Notes under the pieces: model-generated
The model's input: the letters and a program-made list of their open reading frames with translations, nothing else
Told to the model about the DNA's origin: nothing
Databases searched by the model: none
NCBI GenBank assembly: GCA_945859605.1
Contig: OX243812.1
Coordinates: 52,156,342 to 52,220,341, forward strand
Reading direction: 5' to 3'
DNA: 64,000 nt
From: Lumbricus rubellus
Taxonomy: Eukaryota > Annelida > Clitellata > Crassiclitellata > Lumbricidae
In this document: piece after piece, positions 55,133 to 64,000 of the stretch
Layout: each line of letters opens with the position of its first letter
Numbering within the stretch: position 1 is the stretch's first letter
Made by a program: the position numbers and the translations under genes

Positions 55133-56480
55133 AGAGAGATATTCGTAAGTTTTGTGTCCATACTGAGCTACTTTAAGACTGAGTATAGCAGCTAGCAAGG
55201 AAGAGCTTTAGCCACCTATCCTCATGAGTTAAGGTTTAGAAATGATGTTAATAGATCACTTCCTATGCCCATACCTAATCCTGCCTCTGAGGGTTAGCAA
55301 AAGACCGAGCCTTTTCTCACAGAATTGACTGTGGAACATGAAGCATTGCCCTTAATTCAGAAATTTTTAAAGCCAGGAAAGCACTGCAAAAACTAAAATT
55401 ATCAATGAGGTGAAATGTCTGAGTACTGATATTATCTGAGCATTGCTTCCTGTGCTAATCTGATGACCCTTCCCGCAAGTCTGCAGTTGTGCTTTGTAAT
55501 TGTGTTATGCGAATTGTTTGCAAGCTGCACGCATGCACCCATATAGAATATCATTTGCCTGTATTCATTTTAAGTGGTGCCACATGTGATCTTTGGGCTC
55601 CACGTAAAGAACCATATATTTTAACATGATCCTTGATTTGCTTTATTGACCTCATGTTTCTAACTGCAGTGAACTGCATATATTACCTCTGCTGTATCAA
55701 GACGGGACAAGAATGCTGATTAGAGTGCTTTCTTGCAACGTGAACAGTACAGGTTGGAACTTCTGTGAGACTGTCATTGTTTTGGGACTTTGAGCGAGCG
55801 AGTTTTTCACTCACTCACAAGAGCTTCGTGTCGTCAATGCTCTACTTCGTCGTTTTTACTTGTATGAACTTTGGAAGAACGACAATTTTATTCGTCCTTG
55901 TAATAAAAAAATTCATATTGCGCCTCTTAATATCAGACGTGCCGAGTTGTGCTCCCAACCGGTGCTTTTGTCTTCACTCACTAAAAAGGAAGGTTTTCAG
56001 AACTGGTCAGTTGAAAAAGAAGGCAGGTTGGTCCTAAGGGACTGAAGCAGCAGGTTTGAATTGGAGAGGCCAACGGTTTTTAAGTTCCTTAAACTGGGCT
56101 GTATAGTAAATGTCTGTGGGGCAGACAATAGGCCAAGGACTGAAGATCGCAGGGAAGAACGACTAGGCAGAGAAGATTCGGGGTAATACTATGGTAGAGT
56201 CTGAGGTAGTGTTGAGTAGAACCAACACGACAGTTTTGCATGAGGGAGCAGTCCTTGAAATGGATGCTTTGGAGATATGGGAGCTTGTAAAGGGAGTCTT
56301 GTATAAAAGGGACAGAATTGAACTTCACAAAAGCCAGTGCTGTAATATGCCAAACAAATTTCTGTCCAGGGTAACGGCCTCTGTTGTCATAGACCCTGGT
56401 CAAATCGGATCCATCCATTCACAATGCCCACCCCTTCCCAATGACGTGGGTAACAGCATTGCAGATGGTTTGGAGCTTAG

Positions 56481-56860
56481 GCGTAAAAAAAAAATTGTTG
56501 TGTTTCCGGTAACCCGACCGACCCATTTTTACGGCCGCGACCCAAATATTTTTGTAAAAAATTTTAATTTAAAAAAATATTTTTTTTACATTTGTATTGA
56601 CATAACATAAGAGACGTCAACAAAATGAAATTAATAGGACTGTTTCTAGAGCAGTTTTAGGTGCAGACAGTCGGGAAATAGGCAGTTTATACTTGCTTAG
56701 AACACGTACTTTGTTTCAGCGTGCAAAAAAGACTAGTGGAGTATACTTTTTCGGATAGTCACTGCATAAAAATATTTTACAAAATAAAAATATTTTCCGA
56801 CCTACCTACCCAATTTTTTTTAGCTATGTTACCGGAAACACAAGATTTTTTTTTTAGGCC
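56481..56860. mobile_element. MITE family X, copy 1, 380 bp
   Basis: Inverted ends with A/T runs and TTGTTGTGTTTCCGGTAAC / GTTACCGGAAACACAAGA. TTAG on each side (56477-56480, 56861-56864). The body includes GGCAGTTTATACTTGCTTAG, which serves as the empty site for the insertion in copy 2. Confidence 0.8.
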
Positions 56861-57568
56861 TTAGAAGCATTAAAGGAGAGACCAATATAGATTGCATTGC
56901 CATTGTAGATCCTGACGTGGATTAAGCATGGACCAAATCATGATTGCTTGCAGAGGAGGTGATTTGGGGAAGAGGGAGACAAGGCACAGTTAACATAAGT
57001 AGTAAAAACATGAGCAGAAACTCTATTGAGGTGAGCACTGAGCAGGTAGAGAGAGAAAAACAGAATTGAGAATAAATTCAATCTTGCCAGAGGAAGAAAA
57101 GTGCAAATTGGAAAATCTTCGGTGATTTGAGTCAGCATCAATACTGAAAAGTTGTACACGACTACTGAGTCAGATGTATTGGGTCTTGTCTTGGTTTAGA
57201 AACTAGACAAAGAGGATTAGAGGAATGTGCTCAACCTTAGCAAGGACTGTGGCTGCAGGACCAAGATACATTACCGGTGGGTGTGTCCGTGGGTGTGTGG
57301 TCAGGCGTAAAAAAAATTGTTGTGTTTCCGGTAACGCGACCGACCCATTTTTAGGGCCGCGACCCAAATATTTTTGTAAAAAATTTTTATTAAAAAAATA
57401 TTTTGGGGGGAAAAAAAAATTTCAAAAACAAATTTAATTTTTTTTCCAAATTTTTTTAACATTTGTATTGACATAACATAAGAGACGTCAACAAAATGAA
57501 ATTAATAGGACTGTTTCTAGAGCAGTTTTAGGTGCAGACAGTCGGGAAATAGGCAGTTTATACTTGCT

Positions 57569-60500
57569 GGGTGATTCCGTGTCAAATCAACCAACATGAT
57601 TGACATGACCAACTCAGATTTACTTGAAATTTGGCACACTTGTTGGGCTATGTGAGACATGTAAAAACCTGCAAAGAAATTTTTTTGGCTCAACTACTTC
57701 CCGAGATACGAGTCGACAAACTTTGACCCAAACCGGTCGACCACGTTCCTTTGGACATCTGTATCTCAGCATGTATAAGAGCTAGAAAGGTGTTCTTGGT
57801 GTCATTATTTAGCTCTTTTCTTGAACTATTTGAGTAGATTTTTTATGACTGTTTAACATTGTACGATAGTGACCATATTTGACAGTTTAGCACTTTGACC
57901 TTGACCTTGACCATTTCAATCTTTTTGTAAAATCTGAAAAAAATCCCACTTATTGGGTGAAGGGACTCGAACATCCTCCGAAAAAATCAGAATGGGATCT
58001 CTAATGGTTCTCTCGCTATAATTATTTTGTCTATAATTCCACTCAAAATTCGAGTTCAACATTATGGGCGATTCAAATTTCAGACGACTGGACATTGAAA
58101 TTTGCCCAGAATTATAGATAAAATAATTATAGCGAGAGAACCATTAGAGATCCCATTCTGATTTTTTCGGAGGATGTTCGAGTCCCTTCACCCAATAAGT
58201 GGGATTTTTTTCAGATTTTACAAAAAGATTGAAATGGTCAAGGTCAAGGTCAAAGTGCTAAATTGTCAAATATGGTCACTATCGTACAATGTTAACCCAT
58301 TTGTGCCTAGCGTCCCATATATGGGACGGGCAGTTTAAAATTTGGTGAAAATTCAAATTTATATTAATTCCACAAGTATTTTATATCAAATTGTTCGTCA
58401 GACTCTAGGCAACATTTATAGTCCACTATTGGAGTTAAATAGGCAGCTTTTAGCGTGCTGGTGGGGTTTGCTTATAGCAACAGTCGAGAATTGCTTGTTA
58501 TCAAATTATCTCGTATAAAGTCATAATTTATTCATACATAATCTTAAAATTTGCAAGTTTATGATGATAAACGCGAAGAATAATATGTTATGGAACTGTT
58601 TAAATAACTTTGTGTAATTTAAACAGTCATTTTGACAATTTTATTACTTCTCGAAGCACCGTCCCATATATGGGACGCTAGGCACGAGAGGGTAGGGCGT
58701 TTTGTGCAATGCATTTTCAGGTTGACACAATTTCACGCATTACGTTTTAGTCATGATTTATGTACCTATGATCAATTTAAGTTGCCTTTAACTGTACTTG
58801 TCCAATTTAGAGCTCTAAATAATTTTTCTAATTTTAAAAATTGGCTGAATATGGCCCGATTAGACATGTTGGTCCATACAATTTTTAGTTTCTGTAGTCT
58901 AGTTTGCATGGCGATTTTTTTCATTCTTGGACAGTTTGCTTTGATTCCCAAATACATAGATCTATGTGTATAATTTTGGTTTAGCTATGGCTAATTGTAG
59001 CATGCCAAGCCAGAAAATATTTTCTGTTCCCCAAGTGCTAGCAATGCTGGAAGATGACGATTTCACAATGTATATAGATACATTCATCTTGGCGGGGTGT
59101 GATTCAAGCTGTAGTGGTGTAGGATGACAGCATGGCTGAAGATACAATCATGCCATGCTCATCGACAACTGGGAGCCGAGGCATTAGCACACTGTGACAA
59201 GGGAGGGGGATAAGAACACTTCATGACTGATGGATGTGATGAATAACACACTGCAACGGGATTTTCAGGGATTCTCACTATTTGACTACAGCTGGTTGGT
59301 TCTGCAGCAGAGACATTGACTTGCATTGGTGCCAAAGAGTCAGAATCAGCCAAGTTTTCACCTTATATGACTCCAGGTGAAGAATGTCCAAATTATGTAC
59401 TGTGGCAAGGACATCACCGTTCAGCTGCTGAACCACAGATTGGAGACCTACTGTAACACTAGTGTAACAGTCGGGATTTCATCAGCGGGTGCTATGACAG
59501 ACTTCACGGCATATACTTTTCAATGCATCAGTGTGTCTTTATGAAATCCCTGATATCACATGTGTTATTTCACATTGACAAATACTGTGTAGCATTGATT
59601 TCATTGAACAACAACTCAACTAAACCCACCATTGCGACTAAATGACCAATTGATCATGATCATTGATCCATACAGAACAAATATAACAAAGGCAGCAAAT
59701 CATAAAGGAAATGGGTTCACCAAATATGCCAGCACATGACATCCATGTGGACCAGTATGCTAATACTGAATAAATGCCAACAACTTTCTTGATGATGCAG
59801 TGCTTTTACCACATCTCAATCCATTCGCACAAGTGGTGTTGACCTATCTTAGCCTACCAAATAAATGTCGCCATCCAGAAAACTTGGTTGATCTGTAGAT
59901 TTTCTGCATGGAATTCTAGCACAGTGTCTGCAATGTGTAGGCCTGTGGCAAAAGATACTCTCTAGAAAGTTCAGCCATTTTTTGGAAATAAAAAGTCACT
60001 GAGCCAACAAGCACTAATGGAGATCTGCAAGGATGGCAAACATTACATAGAAAAAAATTGAAATGCAGATAATTGTGTTGCTCAGTTTGTAGTTTCAAGT
60101 TCATAATCATTGCAAGAAGTGCAACATTGGCCTGTACATTTTACTGTTTGACCAATTTCATGAAATCCAACCGAAAACATACAACGTTGAATGTTGTACT
60201 GAGACACTCGATAAGTATGTTCAGGAATATTAGGCACTGCCATAGCAGGTTTTATTATTACTCATACTATAAGTAGGCTACTAATTGAATAGACCCTTTG
60301 GCTAGTCAAATAAAAGTTTTGACAGTCTGCTTTGCTGTCTAAAGAGTTTGAAAACTGTAGGCGCGACACACTACCAAACTATGATCGGCCTATTTTGGCC
60401 TTTTGTAGTAATTTATACATTTTTCCTTTATTTTTTCTTATTATTCCTAATTTATGTTGACTGTTTACTCTAGATATTTGTAGATAATGACCATCTTCTT

Positions 60501-61040
60501 TGAAATAAACTGATTTTAGTTTCATTTGAACCTGCTGTACGAGCTGTGGCAGTGACAACATGTCTATTAGTTCAGGTACCCTCTCGTGCCTAGCGTCCCA
60601 TATATGGGACGCTTACAAAAACAGCTCAAAATCACATATTATGCTAGCAATAATAAAAGTAATATTTTTCCCTATGCTTATTCTGCATATGCAACAAATT
60701 AAAAGTGAATAAACATGATTTTGAAAAATCAGGCACTAATGGGTTAAACAGTCATAAAAAATCTACTCAAATAGTTCAAGAAAAGAGCTAAATAATGACA
60801 CCAAGAACACCTTTCTAGCTCTTATACATGCTGAGATACAGACGTCCAAAGGAACGTGGTCAACCGGTTTGGGTCAAAGTTTGTCGACCCGTATCTCGGG
60901 AAGTAGTTGACCCCAAAAAATTTCTTTGCAGGTTTTTACATGTCTCACATAGCCCAACAAGTGTGCCAAATTTCAAGTAAATCTGAGTTGGTCATGTCAA
61001 TTTTGGTTGCAAATTTGGTTGAATTGACACGGAATCACCC
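57569..61040. mobile_element. Palindromic DNA element Y with 4-bp TGCT duplication
   Basis: Ends GGGTGATTCCGTGTCAA / TTGACACGGAATCACCC. TGCT duplication (57565-57568, 61041-61044), proven by comparison with copy 1 of family X. Nearly the whole element is two inverted arms of about 480 bases (57569-58050 against 58115-58295 plus 60748-61040) around a roughly 65-base loop. The right arm is interrupted by the TTAA element. The superfamily was not assigned. Confidence 0.88.
58296..60743. mobile_element. TTAA-flanked piggyBac-like element inside element Y
   Basis: TTAA at 58292-58295 and 60744-60747. Ends CCCATTTGTGCCTAGC / CAGGCACTAATGGG. The 18-bp palindrome CGTCCCATATATGGGACG occurs at 58311, 58660 and 60594, and GGCACGAGAGGGTA / TACCCTCTCGTGCC form an inner inverted pair. 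About 1.9 kb of interior holds only broken ORFs. One plus fragment near 58989 (KIFSVPQVLAMLEDDDF) faintly resembles piggyBac N termini but is not proof. Confidence 0.8.
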
Positions 61041-61212
61041 TGCTTAGAACACGTACTTTGTTTCAGCGTGCAAAAAAGACTAGTGGGGTATACTTTTTCG
61101 GATAGTCACTGCATAAAAATATTTTACAAAATAAAAATATTTTCCGACCTACCTACCCAATTTTTTTTAGCTCTGTTACCGGAAACACAACATATTTTTT
61201 TTTTGGCCTCAG

Positions 61213-64000
61213 CACATTAAATACTATTGTAATTTGTGCTGGGAAGCACGATTTACCCATCCACTCACTTGGTGAAGGTTTCTTGGGTGGCAGTGTTTTG
61301 TGTCTGTGAAATTGATTTGCTCTGACCTCTTTTCACTGTAAACACGGCCCTGAATAATGCCTAATTAAAATGGTAATTGTGGTAATGGTATAGGCCCCTA
61401 TTGATGAAGAATGCTTGATGGCAAAGAGATGGCCCTCTTATGATTAAAAGCCTTGTTTGCACTGAGGCTTAATCATGAAAGCAACACATCAAAGCAGCTC
61501 ATGCATGATTACTGTGTGGCTAAGCACACATCATTTATAGTGATGTATAATAGATGTTCCTTATAACTGGACGACGGTTGTTTGGCCATGAAAAGGAAAT
61601 TATCTGAGAGCAGGTGGTGGTGAAGGTGCATGACAGGCTATATGTATGTATAGGGGCCTCCTCTTAAGTGTACACTGTTGTCTACTGTTTGCTTACATTA
61701 AGTGTCCAGTTTGTTTGGTGGTGTATAAGGGCTGTTCTAGTCACTTGATGTCTGATGTTAGCAAAGTATTTAGTACTTCAAACAGTATTGCAAAAATATA
61801 AGTTGCTTTCGCCTATCATGATGGGCAAATCCACTCCCTGGTGGAATGGACGTGGTAGGGTGGAAAAATCCACAAATGTATATAGCCGATGGCGGTGCCT
61901 AGATCTTTCCTATTAAATGGTGGAATATCCCAGCAGCAAGCTGTAGTGAACACATCCTTGTTTGTGCTGGGGAATGTATTGTTAGTGCTATTATTGAGAT
62001 TAAATCAAGTAAAATACCTTGAAAAACTTGCTATGGTGAAAGATACTAATTCGGTATACACTATACAACCCTAGCAGAATATGAATAATGTGTTGCCTTG
62101 AGAAAGGTACATCTCTTGATTTGTGGGGCTTAAGAGCCAGCACTGGTTATCCTCTTACAGTATCACCTCATATGAGGAAAATGTGTGACTATATATGGAG
62201 AGCTAAAGGATATATGACCATTGACCAATCTGTCTTGCAGTGAAGGCTCTTGTTTAGGATGAATTCAATCTGTAGTTGTCATGCTGGGATATAAGAACTA
62301 CTGTTTCATATGCCAATTGAAAACTGTTTGACTTGACTAGCTCAGCTGTTTTGTTGTCCTTTGTAGGCCACTGGTCTTATGTCTTCAATCAGTTTGCAAT
62401 AATGGCCATTGTTTGTCCTTTGTTGTGATAGCTAATTAATTAGGTGACCTGAAACGTAAATCGTGAACCTCAATCAGAGTATCACTTTGTTACCAAAATG
62501 CAAGGAGAAATAGTAAATCTTGAAGTATTTCATGTATTCCATCAGAAGTGGTAATTTAAACAAGCAGCCACAATAGTGTAGAGAACGTTAGGCACTGTGT
62601 ATACGAGGCTCACTGATGCAGTTAGCCTTGCCAACCGTTCGTAATTACTTGTAAATGTCTTCGCTGGGCTTTCACACATTGCACACTGCAAAGAATGTAG
62701 CAGTTCTTTAAAGCTGTTTATGGAGCTATAGATTTGAAAAAGATCTGGAGCAGATGGCCCAGAAGCAATTCAACCGGAGTTTATTGTCAGATTCCGTGTA
62801 ACAGTGACACAAGAATAAAAACATTCTTTCTAAACAATTGATTTTTTAACATTCTGCGGAGTATGTTTTTCCCATAAATTTTTTCAAATCTATCAAATCA
62901 TACCAGAAACAATGATCACCTTGGACCTATTCAAGATTGCATTAACATCCTGTTTAGCAATTTTTAGTTTTTTCCCCTCAAATTTGGACTCCTGATTTAT
63001 GAAACACGACGCCTCTGTCCAACCACAGTATTTAAAATGCATCCTTTATCCTTAATCTTATCACTTTGCAAACAATGTCGTCTAGCGCCCAAATGTGCAG
63101 AACTGGGCTACGTGTGAATGATATTTTTCAGCGGCTTTTTCAGCGGCTTTGGGTTCTATTACAAATTGTGGGTTAATGAACCATTATTAAACCCAATCTG
63201 TCCAATGGCAGAGTATTTGAAAAGCATCCTTATTCCTGTATAGTGTATATACAAGCAAGGTCATCTGACGGCCAGCTGTCATATACTGAAAACTGTGCTA
63301 ATTGAGCAATGTCCAGTGCCTGACCTAAACATTTAAGAATTCTGTCTGTCTCTGTATCTGCTTGGTCTGTTCAGTATCTCATTCGGAATAATTGGAAATC
63401 TATTCGACTGAATATATCGGTTTTTGGTGCTATTCAGGGTATTTGCCTCGACAAATAGCATACACACAATCACACATATAGTATACACACCTATAGTATA
63501 CAGTTATACACACAAATAGCTGCAAATGACAATTTTTAAGTATGAATTCAATAAACCAGTGTATGTAACCATTAGGCCTTAATAGAGTTACCATCTTTTG
63601 AATTATATCTCTTGAAATGATATCAACTTTGAATTTACCGTAATTAATGCAATTCGGGACAGAGTTAACAACATTTGGCAAAATTGACTCATTAATATGA
63701 CTAAAAATACATTTTCGATAATTTTTATTGCATGAAACTGTGAGGCTTCTCATATGAAACAAACAGTGTTGGTTTGTGCTCGAATACTATTTTATCCAAA
63801 TGCTTGTAGTCGATACTCAGTGGAAAATGTCTACTGGTTATTCCCTAGTCGCTTGTGTCATTTCGTGCTCATTGTAAAACTTATAGATCTGTTTTGGATT
63901 ACTTGTCCATGATGGGCTGTATATCTGACCGACTGTGGACTGGTCATCTGGGGGGTTGACCTTATTATAGCCTCACTCTGGTGTGAGTGCTATATAGCTT
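61213..64000. other. Window end, nothing recognised
   Basis: Probably GRK intron 1. AT-rich with short ORFs only. A 110-codon minus ORF at 63430-63762 has no recognisable domain. Confidence 0.45.

Larger units (their letters stand above)
53908..56480. other. GRK intron 1 sequence with scattered repeats
   Basis: Holds a decayed hAT family B copy, a (TA)n microsatellite and a tRNA-like SINE head, listed separately. No exon recognised. Confidence 0.45.
57305..61208. mobile_element. MITE family X, copy 2, with nested insertions
   Basis: Same ends and body as copy 1, flanked by TCAG (57301-57304, 61209-61212), but split at TATACTTGCT by a palindromic element (57569-61040). About 0.43 kb once the insertion is removed. 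The homologous left part is at 57305-57568 and the right part at 61045-61208. Confidence 0.85.

Noticed and set aside
58985..59125. Fragment resembling a piggyBac transposase N terminus
   Set aside because: Similarity is faint, stops follow quickly, and no catalytic DDD region was found; kept only as a remark.
63430..63762. 110-codon minus ORF
   Set aside because: No domain recognised; could be a LINE fragment but the support is too weak to annotate.

Overview
This is animal nuclear DNA: intron-rich genes on both strands, set in a dense mosaic of transposable elements. The host genes match widely conserved metazoan proteins. Gmr1-like LTR elements (integrase ahead of reverse transcriptase), a Mag/SURL-like Ty3 element and frequent TAGGCCTA-type words suggest an invertebrate deuterostome (echinoderm, hemichordate or cephalochordate). 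That is inference; the species cannot be read from this window.

Host genes. (1) QDPR, dihydropteridine reductase, minus strand, six exons between 14383 and 8282, complete at 241 aa. (2) KCMF1, a ZZ-type zinc-finger E3 ubiquitin ligase, plus strand, eight coding exons between 22507 and 40576, complete at 440 aa. It starts with a 16-base first coding exon and contains an apparent U12-type AT-AC intron (32890-36226). (3) The first coding exon of a GRK4/5/6-type G-protein-coupled-receptor kinase, plus strand, 52588-52639; the rest lies beyond the window. I see no functional link between the three genes.

Layout. 1 to about 4112: 5' part of a minus-strand Gmr1-like LTR retrotransposon (LTR, gag, protease, start of integrase). 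5.4-8.2 kb: three hAT-type elements. 8.3-14.4 kb: QDPR, with a SINE, a TTAA-flanked element and two hAT MITEs in its introns. 15.2-20.3 kb: complete minus-strand Ty3 element with a 1337-codon ORF, a tRNA-Leu primer site, a 5-bp target duplication and a hAT MITE inside one LTR. 20.4-22.3 kb: LINE remnants, one split by a hAT MITE, and another hAT MITE just upstream of KCMF1. 22.5-40.6 kb: KCMF1, whose introns hold a foldback element split by a hAT element, a 93-bp tandem array, a Helitron with a long purine tract, and nested elements inside the AT-AC intron. 43.6-51.1 kb: full Gmr1-like element with 1032-bp LTRs in which I saw no difference and one 1612-codon ORF. 51.6-61.2 kb: start of the GRK gene, a second foldback element of the same style, and a nest three insertions deep. 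61.2-64 kb: nothing recognised.

The least familiar signal is the foldback group. Three palindromic elements have 8-9-bp target duplications, and their inverted ends are built of short tandem subrepeats. Two of them, with unrelated ends, carry the same internal motif GAAGCTGGAT repeated at roughly 35-40-base spacing.
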